Positions 1-13,013 of a stretch of 64,000 bases of DNA are shown here, piece by piece (within the stretch, counting starts at the first letter, position 1; each line of letters begins with the position of its first letter). The stretch is from Phoebastria nigripes. Its lineage: Eukaryota > Chordata > Aves > Procellariiformes > Diomedeidae. The stretch spans positions 3,352,102-3,416,101 of the forward strand of contig JAYKAV010000112.1 in NCBI GenBank assembly GCA_035582835.1. Reading direction: 5' to 3'. The translations under genes were made by a program, and so were the position numbers. Below the pieces are notes generated by a model. The model searched no databases, had not been told where the DNA came from, and was given only the letters and a program-made list of their open reading frames with translations.

Positions 1-2761
1 ACTTAGTTCTCTGTGCAAATTAAGACTATTTGTCTATATTCACAACTGAAGCACAAATAGCATTCTTCTTAACTTAATGATATATTGTTTTAATTTCACT
101 TGTCATCACAACACTTCTATTTCTTCGGTACTCCTCCTATGAGCACAAAAATATGCACACCCACAGGTGGAAGCGAGCATTTGTAACACACATTGCTAAC
201 TAAAAAAGAAATAGCACAGCTCTGGTTCACTTTGCAGAACAGCTTTTATCAAGCTGAGCACAGCATAATGCCATGGAAAATGATGAGTCCTGCGACAGAG
301 CAGTTTGAAGTCCAACCCTCTCAGCCTCCTCCGTTGTTTTACCAACAGAAACTGAAACAGCTTACAAATGGTCTTTACTCTAAATTAATCTTTACCCTCT
401 TCACAAGAAACGTGCTGGGTACTTGTGATGAAGTTTCCTGTGCATGGGATGACTTTTCTCCTCATGACCTGGGGTTCTCACACTACCCATGCAGACACAG
501 AAAAGCCCATGAGAACAGGGGACATATTTTCTGTTGAGGAGTTTGGACTGGAAACACATTTCTGAATTAGATGGTCCTTTGGACACCCTCCTAAAGCCTG
601 CCTCTTCTAAAGCCTTCTTTCATCATAACCATGATGGTCATAATGCAGAAACAGCACTGCTCTAACTGGAAAAAGCAAAGAGTTTAACCCCCTCTCTGAG
701 CTCCTCCTGCTGCAGGAAAGGGTGGGGTAGGGGAACAAAGGCAGAAAAACAAAACAAAAAAAAAACCCAACAGTTTATGATCTGAAATGGAGATGAACTA
801 GACACACCTTAATCTTTGCTAAAGATTTCATATTGCTGTTGATTACAGACGGATGGCAGGAAAACATCCTGCAACATACAGGCAATGAGAGAGGGGGACC
901 ACAGAAGACACAGAGGGATAAAACCACTGAAACTAGATCTGTAATCAGAAGTTTTGGTCAAGCTTGGATTACAACAAAAAGTCTAGGGAACTAACTGATC
1001 TATCTGCCTATAATACTCATCCACTTCACAGACTAACGTAGCACTAGTTAAAGCCAGCATATTCTGGTCAAAACAACCAGCAGTTAGCACTGTCCTCTAT
1101 GTGTTTGCTGGGATCTCTCATTGTGCTCTGAAACCATTGGGTTACAATGAGCTTCACCCGTGCAGCAGGACTGCACTCCAGGGTCACAGACTAACCATTC
1201 ATTTACTTTCCTTACACTACATTTTCCCATATGGAAGGAAAGCTCCATTAGGTCACAGGCATATGAGAAAAATCTCCCAAGGACTCTTCCTTTTTACATG
1301 GCATTGCTCTGACTTGCTGTGATTCCTATGCTTACTGTTTAAAACGTTTATATACATTGAAAATACATAGCAGCATCAGAGGACAAACCAGAAATGCGTG
1401 AATTCTTTCTCTAACATATGTGTTTTCAACAAGACATAACTAATTGACTCAGGAAATGAAACAGTGTCAAGTATTTAGAAAATTTAAAATAAATGTTAGT
1501 GTGGGAGTAATATTCCACAGAGGTTGTTACCAGAATTTAGGCAGCATAGAAAAACTGGAGTCTTATGATACTAATACAAATCTGCTGATACATATTTCTC
1601 CATCAACATTTGTTTCGTACTCCTGAACTGTGTTTTGTGCATCTATTTCTGATCCATGTATCTTTTTTCTTACACAGTGCATGCCAAGACCATGCCTAAT
1701 GGCCACGATACTGGATGTCTTTTCAAATGAAATAATTCTTTTTTGGTTCTAGCTATCTGATTCCTTTGTGCTGCTTTCACTTCTTCTTCCTGGAAAATAA
1801 AATTATTTGTTTGTTTACCCTGATCTTTCTAAATCAATGGGAGAGAGGGTTGTTGTGGGCCAAGACGCTGACTGCAAGGCTCTTTCCTGGATTCCTTTCT
1901 GGAGTCATGTAAACAAGTGGTGGGATGCTGGCAGTTTGGAAGCATAAGCATCCAACTCCACACAGGCCAACAACAGTCTACGCTTCCCACCACTGCTCCC
2001 ATTTCAACGCCTTGGTGGGACAGCTGTCCCAGTGAAAGGAATCCTTTTTCATGCCAATCCTACCCTGTGGGTTAACAGTATGATCACCCTGTAAGATATA
2101 ATGGCGGGTGTGTGTGCTGCTTCAGTGTCTTGCCAGTTTCTGAAAATATTGTCCTTGAAAATCTATTTAGACAGCATGCAGACCCCACTTTGCTGGCCCT
2201 GTCAAAGACTTCAAAATCATCCAGAAAACCCTGTCCAGATTCCTAGGATCTGGGCCAAAGACCCCCAACATTTGGTTTGCTTTCTTGCCCAATTTGTGAG
2301 GAGAAACTATGGAGTTTCACATAGGGTTCTCCACCAGCCAGATAAAGGCAGGTGTGAGCTGAGATGACAGCCAAAAGGGAGTAGGGCTGGTAGGTTTGAG
2401 GAAGGATGGATTGCTGAGCTGCTTCTCAAGAAGCAGTAGGACTCGGGACTAAATGGAGCAAAATATATTGCTCATCAGCTGTCAGCCATTAGCCTCAAGA
2501 CAGACACTGAAAGAAGAAATAAACCTATTTCTGAGTGGGTCTTGAGCAAGATGCAGCCTTTATATGCTCAAAAATGTCTATACATTCAAAAATGATTCAG
2601 GAGCACAAGCACTGGGAAGGAGCAAGAGGAGACTCAGGGATGACTAAAGGGACCGTGTTATCCTGTGTTTGCACTGCCCAATGCGGCAGATGCACTCTGG
2701 GTCGGTGGATGCAGATGTGCTGTCCCAGTTCCTCCCTGTGTCCCATACCTCCCTCCCACAN
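1..2761. other. Non-coding stretch, no gene seen
   Basis: AT-rich sequence with stop codons in all frames. The longest open frame, on the plus strand at 193-537, begins with TTG and gives a protein with no recognisable motif, so I do not call it. The only distinct element I noticed is the 16-bp palindrome near 2016. It could be intron or intergenic DNA. Confidence 0.6.
2016..2031. repeat. Perfect 16-bp palindrome with E-box core
   Basis: The sequence TGGGACAGCTGTCCCA is identical to its own reverse complement. Its centre CAGCTG is an E-box of the kind bound by bHLH factors. A palindrome this long is uncommon by chance, but 64 kb offers many chances, so function is only a possibility. Confidence 0.5.
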
Positions 2762-2787
2762 GCACGTGCGCGCGCACACACACACAT
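2762..2787. repeat. Alternating CG/CA purine-pyrimidine tract
   Basis: About 26 bases alternate strictly between purine and pyrimidine: a GC-rich start (GTGCGCGCGC) followed by (CA)n. Such tracts are the classic Z-DNA formers and are usually polymorphic microsatellites. An unresolved base (N) sits immediately before it, which fits difficulty in reading the repeat. Confidence 0.85.
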
Positions 2788-5441
2788 CCTCCCTGCCCTT
2801 CACAACACGGTTACAGCAGCTGTATTCTGATGAAGGCCAACGAGAAGGGGAACTGGGAAATGAAGCGACAGGGTCTGAGACACACTAATTTGTCCGAGCT
2901 TTTCTGCTATAGGCAAGGAACTGCTGCACACGCCTCTCTTTCAGAAAAGGAAGCCACAATTTCACTTCCCAACAAAGCCAGAAAACATTAAAAAGTAATT
3001 TTTCAGAGGTCTCGGAATGTCACTATCTGCCCATTGCAGGTCACAAGGAAGGACACTACTGATGCTCTTCAGAAAAAACAGGTTAAGATGGTAACTTCAG
3101 AGAAACCAAGATTTCTAAACTTCAACATCAACAACAGTAGTTTCATTTTAGTGACTGTGCTGATGAGAATTAGCAGCAGCAGACAGTAAGTCTAGTTTTT
3201 AGGTAAGAAAAAAGAAACAGGAAGATATAAGCAAGGCCCAGTGAAATAGTTCATAGAAAGCTGTAATTTTTCCATGAACATAATTAAATTTTCTGACCAA
3301 CATATTTACCTATGTATTTTTAACATGGAATAAACTGCACCTGGATTTTAAGAGAAGGTACATTTCACCACATTCGCAAAAAGCAAAGTCCGTGTCAAGT
3401 ATAAACTGAACTGTTGCTAATAGAACCTGACAATATCATTTACTAAATGGATTCTTAACTTGTAGCTCAGTGTGGGTAAGATTACAGGTATTGACAGACA
3501 TGGGTCATTTTAAAACATACTGGAAAGATATCTGGAATATATTGAAACTTGCCATATTTGGTTGCTGAATTTAAAAGGCCTAAATCAGTAACACCAAACT
3601 GGAATAAAGAAAGTATGTGACCTACAAAAAAAAATAGACCGTAACTGGCTTGCGTGTCTTTGAGGTGACCTCATAAGGGGAAATCAGACCAAATATCACT
3701 GAAATATTTCTACGAATTTGATTACAAAGCATTCTCCAATGTAAGATCAGCAGCCTGCTATTAGAATATCATATTTCAACAATTGTTCCCTACTTGTGAA
3801 AATTTCCATGAGGTTTCCAAGCTTTGAGTATCAGCCTTCCTGAAATACTATATTCTTTGTTGAGGTGTGATTGAACAAAGAAGCTATTACAGAAAATAAA
3901 TGTCTTGTAGTGGATATTATGATGCTAGCTCTAAGACAGAAAAGACAAAGATAAAATAAAATTTGGAAAGAGTAACTAAAGGTATTTCTACTACTCTGAC
4001 CAGTTTAATGTGTAAAGTGAGCAAATATATGAACACTTGTGGACAAATAAAAATGTTGCAATACTTAGAAGGTTCATGTCTCCTCACTCTAACATATTAC
4101 AGATTAAAGCAGTTTGCTCAGACAGAGAAGGTAGCAAGTACTTGTATAGCTGCAGTATGTGTTGTGCAACACTCTATTCTGCTATGACTACACTATTTTC
4201 TTTTACTCTCATCTGCTAACAGAGCAAACGTAATAAACATTTCAGTCCAAAATTCAGAGAAAAATTAAGACTCCTATAGAATTTGGCTACAGATTTCACA
4301 TTTCTAGAGTCCAGGGCTTTTAAAAACAATTTTCAAGTAATTGTAACCACAATCTGCTGGTTTGTCTTCAGCAACTAGTACTGATCGATCTTTAGAACTG
4401 ATGTAATCTAGTGGGCTTCAAAAGTTTATTTAAAAAAATAACAACTGCAGCAGGGATGATACCAATGACCACAAAAAGATATAAATGCTATGCAACGACA
4501 AAGGGCAAATATTAGTGCTGAGTTCCTTGCAGCACTCAGTGCTCAAAAATATGAGCTTAAATGTCAGAGTTTTGTCAATTCTCCAAGTACTAACATGCCT
4601 TATAAAACTGGTGTGTTACTACAGGCCAAGTTTATCTGAATCTCACTTTTTTTAAAAGCAAATTTCACATGGATACAGAAAAGCCTGAAAATGTGAAGGA
4701 TGCATCCCAAATTACTTTCCTTTATTAACGTTCATGACTAACTCACTCTCACAACTGATATATTTGACTCTCAGTTTTTGCATGCTGAAGGCAAGCAACA
4801 GTGACACCAGCTTCTCCTGCTAACTCCTGGTGCCTCCCACCACACCTTCTCAGAAATTCATAAGCATGCTGCCTACCTCAGTAGTCAAATCTCCAAGGCA
4901 AGGCAGCAGAGATGATGTTTCTGCCCACAGCTACCTGTCTTGCTCTTCTGGCCCAGGTGAGAACAGGTACCTGCATTTCAGCCACACAAGTTTACAGTCC
5001 ACCATCTCACCTGGTGGACAAAGCCGCTTTCAGCAACAGGTTAAACTAAGATACTGAACTGCATCTCAGTGTGGGCACACATTCCTACATCCGCCGTCTC
5101 TGCTACAGAGGCAATACCTTCTGGCAAAAGGGCAGGACCAAAAGCTGAATATAAGGACTGGGTCAGAGCAAATTTTAATGAAGCTTGGAGTCCTCTCTGA
5201 GAGCAGGCAGCGCTAGAGACTGAGAAAAACAGTATAATGAGCAGTACTGGTATTTTGTGAGGCATCTCCAGGTTTGCATTCCGAGATTCAGCTGACAAGC
5301 ACCCTAGGAACTTTCTGAACTGGGCATCACACCCAGACCTCTGTATTTAATGGTTGGTGGTAACATGACAGCTAATGTGTTAGCAGAGTTCATTGTTGGC
5401 CCTTGCAGCATTGTTACCCTGTAGCCCTGTAATACCATACT

Positions 5442-5460
5442 GCCATCACTAGTGACTGGC
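5442..5460. repeat. Near-perfect palindrome
   Basis: The core TCACTAGTGA is a perfect 10-bp palindrome, and the flanks GCCA and TGGC extend the symmetry with one bulged base. No known function is implied. Confidence 0.4.
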
Positions 5461-6732
5461 CATAAGCCTTGTAGGGGGGCTTGCAAACCCTGAGGACTTA
5501 GGCTTTTCAAGTTTGCTTTGTCTGAACTTTCCTTGACCTGCCTGCAACTTTGTTTTAGCCTGCAATTAAACTTGGTTTAGTTGTAACAACATTTTTTCCA
5601 ACTGCCCAGATGTCTGTGGCTAATTTGTTTTTACTTTTGTTTATCTTTGCATGGTACCATCATCATTTTACAACTCTAACACAATGATGTAGTGTAGAAA
5701 AATACAGGCCTGGTATGATAGCAGAGGCCTTGCAAAGTGGAGACACAGGATGCAGAGGAGAGGAGTACTAGCATGGGTTAAAAAGAGATAGGGTACAAGA
5801 GTTGACACTTGGAGACCCTGTGGCTATAGACAGCTCACCCATGGTCACTTAAAGAACTGCAGACTTGAGGCTGGGCAAAACTGGTTTTACGGGGAAAAAA
5901 CAGAACAAAGAAATAGTATCTAACATGTATGTAAGGTACCACATATAGTAAATTTGGATGTAATGTGGAGCTGCAGACTAATGAAGAAAGAGCCAAGTTT
6001 AAAAGCTTGCTAGCAAACATAAAAGTGACCCCAAGTGGATCCCAGAGTGAAGAAGAGGAAGAAACTATCGACATGAACATCATATTCCTCCTGTCAGCAT
6101 TTGAAGTCCTTTAGATGCTGTCAACTGCTGAAACACCTCCACACCCCCACCACCAGAATGAAACCATCTTGGGACCCAGAGGAGCAGGGGAAGGGTGAGC
6201 ATTACAGCAGGATAAAGAGGTAGACACTTTGTGTGTTCAATGATTTTAACTGTATTGTTATTTATTGAGACTTTCCCCTATATAGAATTTCTTTTCCTGT
6301 AATTATTAGATCTGAACAAGTAATGATTTCTGAATTAGACTGTAAAGACTTTATTTATAATAACAACAACAACTTCATGCCTTTAGATGTAAGGTGCGTT
6401 TCATCTTTACCCATAAAAAAGTATTTGAGTGTAACAGCACAGATGTGAAATTTAGCGCCATTCTTCACTGTTTACTTGTACCAGCAGATGCTGTTGTCAT
6501 CCTGTGTTTTAGGAGAGAAATTTTTGACCAGTTGGGAGCACTAATTTTACTCTTTTTAAGGTCATGCAGATCTCATCTCTACAGCTTCATTTAGAGAGTT
6601 TTTATAGACTAAAGATGCAAGAATGAGAGCTAGACATAACAATGTCAGGACAGTTTGTGATCACTGGGATAACATCTANGCTCCAAGCACAATCTATTTG
6701 CTTCCACTGAAAACATAAAATGATCGTCTGCC

Positions 6733-6750
6733 CACAGTGATATCACTGTG
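6733..6750. repeat. Perfect 18-bp palindrome
   Basis: CACAGTGATATCACTGTG equals its own reverse complement over all 18 bases, with no spacer. It could extrude as a small cruciform or bind a dimeric protein. No flanking repeat or gene gives it context. Confidence 0.6.
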
Positions 6751-7290
6751 AATCACAGACATCAGTGTAAGGCATCTTTGTCAAATAATTATTTTAAAAC
6801 AGTAAATATCACAAAACTAAACTTTTTAACTGTTTGAAGTGAAACAAGCTAGAACTATGACAAAATTAAATGGGACATTATTAAACTCTTATATCAATAG
6901 CTTTTAATCTTTTCTGATTTGAAAAATCCCTGAAAATTTTCCAGAAGAACCCTTTGGTACAAGCTAATTTAAAGCTACTGATCGTAGGCTTGCTTTCCTC
7001 AGTTACTTCCCACCAACTTACTTGCATAGTTCATGGACAATTTAAAACCACCAACTTAAACATTATAAGAACCAAACAGCTATGATTGTCAAGACTAACT
7101 TTTTTTCATTGCACATTGTTTCCATCTGCTCAGAACTACACAAATTATTCACCTAACATTCTAAATTTTTCCATGTTTGGTCTCAATTTAGATGTAAATT
7201 TGTATTCAGAAAGTGTGAGCAAAAGCCTTTCTGGGCATTTTCCAGTTCTGAAAAGGGAAAGTCTATTAATAACGTCTTTATCCAATTAAG

Positions 7291-7305
7291 AAAAAAAAAA
7301 AAAAA
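7291..7305 (+). repeat. Poly-A run (A15)
   Basis: Fifteen consecutive A residues. It may be a simple repeat or the worn tail of an old retroposed sequence; I saw no target-site duplication that would decide. Confidence 0.7.
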
Positions 7306-8717
7306 GTAATCTTTTTCAACAAAGAAAATAAAAACAAACTGTAACTGAAACCCTACAGGGCAAATAGTTCTTTATGAGGTATACACTTACAAAAAAACCA
7401 ACCAAACAATTTGCTAACCCCAATAAAAGTGAGTTAAAGAAAAATCAGTCTGGCATTACCTATGGGGAATGAGGCCAGGGACCACTGTCTGAAATGCAGG
7501 AGACTAGCACTCGACCCAAGCCCTGCGGGTCTTTTAATACTGAAGCAACAACAGTGTCAAATCCCTATGAAAATTCAGGCTACTAAAGGACAATGCAGAA
7601 ACAGTGGTATTAGTGTGCATTCAACAAGCACTTTGTTAACTCTTCCATTCTGAACAGCTCTGTGGCTAAGGATCTGAGGGCTGGCTCTGTGGTAATACAG
7701 ATGCAGATTTTAAGGAGAACTCCATGCACAACAAGCTACCAAATCGCATCCTTATGTTGGCTATGAAATTGTCTGAGTGCTAGACAACCTCAGATATGCA
7801 GCCTCAGTTCACAATAAAGACTGTGAAAGCCACAAAAATACTGTTCTCTACACTTCTGCTGTACAAGTTTTTATATGACCTAAGCCCCACAAGTAGTTTA
7901 GCTAATTTAAATGATTGGTACTGTAAACTCCAATCTTACAACTGGATGAGTGTTTTCAGAGATCCAGAGGGGGTGAGAAGGTATAGAATTTTGACTGTTC
8001 AGTCAGGTAGAAGATGCAAAAGTTAACATATTTATTAACATTTCCATTTTTAAAATATGATCACTACACAAATGGACAGTTTTGCTTGCAGTTAATCTGG
8101 CATAAAAGCAAATGTCATGAAACTGCAGCTATATCTGCCTTTTACATAAAATTACATTGCCTGGGAGTGGACAACAGTGGCATCCAAATAACTAGTGTTA
8201 AAACATATTCCATTTTCCTCCCCAGTGACACCCCCAGGTCACTCCTGCATAAGCGAGAATAGAATTTGCAAACACTTATCCAAATGGATTTTCCTAATGT
8301 GATCTGTCATATTATAAAAGGACCCTTTAATCTGCCAAGATTACAAATCAGACTGCAGGAGTCAATAGTCTAAAATATACCACGAATTTCTTCTCAGTTC
8401 TGGGAAAGCCGTGACCATGCGGTAATTGCTGTGTCTGTTTTGCAGGCACCTTTACAACCACTGTCTTTTCAGCTCTCATGTTCAGATTTTCCTTTCTGAT
8501 CACTGATATGGAAACTAACCTCAGGACAGAAGATATCTTACTCCTTTTGCACTATATGATTTCAAAGCCAAAACATTAAGTTACAATATGCCAGTGCAGT
8601 CTCTCTAGTGATGGATGCAGCTAGTCATAGAAGGGATCTTTCCTATTCTGTGAGGCTCCTATTTAGCGTACTGATTTTTGTCTAGTCTAATGAAAGATGT
8701 TTCGTAATGGATGCCAA

Positions 8718-8737
8718 GTACTTATTGGTACTTATTG
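8718..8737 (+). repeat. Two tandem copies of a 10-bp unit
   Basis: The unit GTACTTATTG occurs twice head to tail with no mismatch. This is a recent small duplication, probably from replication slippage. Confidence 0.8.
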
Positions 8738-9948
8738 GTGCTCCTGGGGAAGGTGAAAAAGGAGACTTTTTCAACAAGACCCAGAAGAGCAGCTCCAGAT
8801 GACTGGAGCTGCGCTGGGAAAGTTACAAGCTGCTTTTACTTTAAGACTTGAAGAAAAATCATGAGAAATTTTTTGTCTGTGCTTGCCTCTTCCCTTCACC
8901 ACATAGCAAGACATCCAAGCTCTCAATTACAGACAATCTGGAGTACCAACAAGTGCATTTCTCCGTAAAGTTGAATAAATATCAACAAACATATATGGCA
9001 AAATACAGTCACTTGAGACCACTCATTCCCAATGCTCTGAGCAGCTGTTTTGTCCACAGGGATCCATAACCATTGCTCCCCAAGTGACTTTTGCTCCCAG
9101 CAGTGCCTTCTTGAAAAATCAGTCCTCAAGAACTTTTTCTTTCCATCTTTCCTCCTTCCACATCAAATACTATCTGAAAGCATTGCTCTCCCAACTTTCC
9201 TCTCAAAGAAATAAAAGACTGTGTGGTAGCGTTACTTGACTTTATAACTACTACCTAACCCATCAAAGCAAACAGGTTAACACATATAACCCATTGTTTG
9301 TCTGAGGATAAAATGCACCAACAGGCACCATACAAAACAAAGCTGATTTATCATACTTATGAATCCAAAATAGAAAAGGCTTTTCTTCCTGTTACAGTAT
9401 ATGGTTTTCAAAACTGATTCACAGAGAAATATCTGGGAAATAAACCAGAAAATATTAATGTTTGTAATTCAGAAATAAAATGCTACCTTTCAAGCTATTA
9501 CTAAGTGCTACATATGTCTGAAATGTTTACAAAAGACTTTTTTTCAGAATTTCTCTTCAACAGCCATTTAAGTATACTGTTAAAGAACTCACCCTTGAAC
9601 TAGCAAAGAACTCATCTGTTTGAGAGTGCACCAGTTTACAATATTTTGTATTATCTCCTACCTTATTGTTCAAGAGATTAAAAATCCCCCAAAACTCTAA
9701 TTTCTCTTTTTACTTAGTTCCTATTTATGTAGCCTATGAACTATAAGACAATAACAAACAAAAGCGGCAATAACATTTTTTTTCACTAACAATGAAAACA
9801 TGAAAATCACTTATATTGATAAATAACTGCAATTCTATGCCAAGCTTAAACCTTCGTAGACTGGCATGTGAAAATACTCACAGCTCTTCTGCTAAAATGT
9901 TCAAAAAACATCATGAAAAAATTCCAGACAACCAAACTAAAGTATTTT

Positions 9949-9973
9949 TATATATACACACACACACACACAT
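9949..9973. repeat. (TA)4(CA)8 microsatellite
   Basis: Four TA units are followed directly by eight CA units, all alternating pyrimidine and purine. This is an ordinary, likely length-variable vertebrate dinucleotide repeat. Confidence 0.9.
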
Positions 9974-10614
9974 AATTAGAAAGCAAGAAACTTCTCTCCC
10001 AGTAACTGTGGATAGAAGGAGGATTACATTAAAAATTGGCTTTTGCTGCAGAATATGGTATTGAGCCAAACAGAATAGAGTCTGATTGTTTATCATCTTT
10101 TCTGTATTCCCATTACCAACAGATTATTACCATGATATTCCAATCACTAATTTGACACGCTTTCAACTTGGTTTTTACCAGTCTTCTTTCCTAACATTGT
10201 TACTTTATTTCTGTAAGGAAGGTGTTAATTTTTTTCCTTTCCTAAAGGTTATTTATCTTCTTCATAGTAAAGTTGTAGAGTTCATGTATTAACCTGGGCT
10301 CATGCATTAAAAGAAACAGAACACAGGGAATCCCAGTTACTTAAGGAATAAAGGCGTTGAAAATATTTCAGGAGTGTTTTCCTTTAGTTTCTGTGGCAGT
10401 TTAGCTAGAGAAAAAGTTTCCCCTCTCTCTAGACTGAAGACAAGATCTTTACCCCACACCTTGAAGCACAATGACAACCTTTAAAAAAGGAAAATCAACA
10501 AAAGGTAGCTCACGGTGGCTGCTTTACCTCCCACCACCCCTAAAAATCACAGTTGGTGCCTTGGTTCAAACAGATTTAGCTTCTAAAGTCAGGCCTTGTT
10601 CATCTAGTGCTAAC

Positions 10615-10631
10615 AGTCTTCACTGAAGACT
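10615..10631. repeat. 17-bp inverted repeat
   Basis: AGTCTTCA and TGAAGACT are perfect reverse complements separated by one C. It is a short dyad of unknown meaning. Confidence 0.5.
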
Positions 10632-12660
10632 AAGGTACCTGTCTGTATTAACAGGCATGTGTATTAAATGGAGCCTGGTTCACCTTATGGGATGGAATTA
10701 AAAAAGATGAGAGTGCCAGCTGAATAACAAAAAAAACCCCAACATCTCAAAGTGGAGATCTCCAAGTTTATGGAATGAAGCTCCCAACCAAAGCGGTGGA
10801 CCCCACTATCCAAGATGTTTCCAGGACACTATACCAAACCTGTAGGTTTACACACCTGGCGTTTCCTCCACACAACCATTTTTCTCTACACCTCCACTTT
10901 GAATGTTTGAGAATATTTGGCAGCTGCCTGGGACAGCTCCAAAAATCACCTTATCACAAATCACAGCAGATTTGCCTGAAGGAAGGTCACCAACGTGAAC
11001 ATGCACAACCACAGTGAAAATGCCTCCTTTCAGAAACACCAGATCAATGTTCAAATGTCCCACTAAAAATAGCTCGGTGTTAACAGCTGAGCAGCACTTC
11101 ATTATTCTTTTTCTTTGTTTGCTCATGTTAACNTGGGCAAAAAGTCAACAGTAAAGTACAATTTTAGACAGCTTATTTTTTAAATGCTTTCAAGGAGAGT
11201 AAGCTCTCACAAGGGCCTGAGCCACAATACATCTCTTAAGACTATCTTATCTTTGTGTTCTAGGCATTTCTGGGGTTAAAGTCTAGCAGGAGCTGCACTA
11301 AGATTTTTTTTTAATATGGAAATTACAGAACAATCTTGAACATAAATATTCCCATATGGATATATTTTTGTTTCAAAGCAAAATTAGCATAAACACATTT
11401 GAAGAAGAAATTAATATTACCTCTGTCATGCTTGCCTACAAACCCCCAAAATACCTTCACACATTTTATTTTTAGTTTTTATAGCATATAATCGATCCAA
11501 ACAGAAAACAGACTATTAAAAGTATCATGACAGAAAGATCCAAGTAAGTTGGAACAACCTTCTCTCTTGTACTTCATAGTTTGGCAGAGATACAGTTCAC
11601 ACAGACCCTATTCAATTGTACAAAAATATTTCATTTTTTACTACTGTTTAAGAATCTGCATGAACAAACCATGAGGACAGTGTTTACCTTGACTAAACAC
11701 CATGCTATGAAAAGGTTAAGCAAGGTATAGACTTTGGATGGGATTCACTTCACTGAACTGTACTGAAGTTAAGCAAAACAGGCAACTAGTTAGAACTGAG
11801 TAGAGAGGGATAGAAACCTTCAAAAGGCAATTCTTTCTGACTTTCAAAAACTATCTGAAGACACTATAAAACAGGATTAAATCTGCATTCCAACATCTCA
11901 TGTTTAATAATTATCTACAACAGTTCTTCGGCAGACCAGGAAAGTACTCCAAACCTGACAATACTCTTGTTTGTCTCTTCATTTGCTCTTATTTCATCCA
12001 CACCTCCCCCCCAAAAAAAAAGAATTGTGATGGGAAGAAAAGGTTTGCCAGAAATTCCTCTATTTCTTTTTCTTCCTCAATAGGAGTGTGAGATGCCTTT
12101 TTCCTGAAACTTAGAGGCGGAAGTCCCTCAGACCTGATCATCTTTTCTCCTCCAGAAACCTCTTCAAGTGATGTTCTTCCAGTTTTTCTGGGCATCCTTA
12201 TAAGTGACAGCCATGCAGGCCTGAGACGCTCCAAGTGTTGTCTCTCCGGAAGAGGCTTAGACAGATTTTAAAATTAAAACCCTAGTTTACTAGCCAAAAA
12301 AACATGACTTGGAGCTAAATAAAACCTAGACTATAGAAAAAAGGCCAAACCTAGATTTAGAATCTGTCCCAGTTTAAGGGAGTTGACCATGACTCTAATA
12401 AACCTGAAAAAGCACTCACGCTTTTTTACTTTTACCTTCTCAGCCCTCCCTCCTTGCCATCCATCCTCTCAGACTGTCATTCAAAGCACTGTGTTTCCAA
12501 CAGGACACCCCCCTTCCCATTGACAATTCAGTCCATAAACAGTGTTTTTTCTTTACTGTGGCAATTTTCCAAGTAAGGACTGTGAGATCATCACACAATT
12601 GTTTTTACCACAGAACAATAATGACTTAGTACCACTATGTAATAATTAATTAGGAAGCAG

Positions 12661-12674
12661 AAAAAAAAAAAAAG
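12661..12674 (+). repeat. Poly-A run (A14)
   Basis: Fourteen A residues followed by GAGAAG. Simple repeat, with no sign of an associated element. Confidence 0.7.
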
Positions 12675-12941
12675 AGAAGCCATACTATTCTCTCCTGATA
12701 TTCTCCTAGGCACTTAAAAACCTCAGAAACACAGGCTAAGCACTTATTAATAAACAAATAACTAGAGAACTAAACATAGCATTGCCAGAAGCACATTAAA
12801 AAGGTTTCTTGCTGTGGCGTTTTCCTCCTGTTATTTTATGGATAATTTTGCTAAAGACTGACCTGATCAATGTCTTAATAGCTGATAAAGCCACTTAGAG
12901 TAACTCAGGATTTGCAACAGAGCAGAAAGTACGTTACTCAC

Positions 12942-13013
12942 CCTTGCTCAAAGAATTCAGCTCCTTTTCGAACCCGGTGTTGGGACAAACCAGCATCTAG
13001 GCGAAGGGCAGTC
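12942..13013 (-). other. Possible 72-nt coding exon (tentative)
   Basis: On the minus strand a 72-nt segment is bounded by a good splice donor (CAAGG followed by GTGAGTAACG, intron starting at 12941) and a modest acceptor (TTGCTGAAG). It stays open in one frame, reading roughly TALRLDAGLSQHRVRKGAEF and a few more residues. Its length is a multiple of three, so it could be included or skipped without a frame shift. The surrounding 300 bases hold more CpG than the neighbourhood. Against it: I do not recognise the peptide, the acceptor has a weak pyrimidine tract, and a 24-codon open frame is common by chance. Confidence 0.2.

Larger units (their letters stand above)
2788..9948. other. Non-coding stretch, no gene seen
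   Basis: About 7 kb of AT-rich DNA without a supportable exon, RNA gene or dated transposon. The open frames are short (up to about 85 codons) and show no domain. A segment at about 5280-5600 has a T-rich end with an ATTAAA-like motif and could be an old LTR remnant, but I cannot identify it. Small items inside are listed separately: palindromes at 5442 and 6733, a poly-A at 7291 and a 10-bp duplication at 8718. Confidence 0.55.
9974..12941. other. Non-coding stretch, no gene seen
   Basis: AT-rich DNA with no supportable exon. It contains an 8-bp-arm inverted repeat at 10615 and short C/A runs near 12005-12021. Open frames reach about 90 codons on the minus strand near 10848-11126 but show no conserved motif. 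Confidence 0.55.

Noticed and set aside
5280..5600. Possible LTR remnant with ATTAAA-like signal
   Set aside because: I could not find paired ends, a primer-binding site or a known LTR phrase.
8620..8665. CR1-like phrase TCATAGAAGGGATC
   Set aside because: It resembles the start of a CR1 antisense end, but nothing that follows matches the family.
12960..12980. tRNA-like T-arm phrase GGGTTCGAAA on the minus strand
   Set aside because: The T-stem does not pair, and no acceptor, D or anticodon arm can be built around it.
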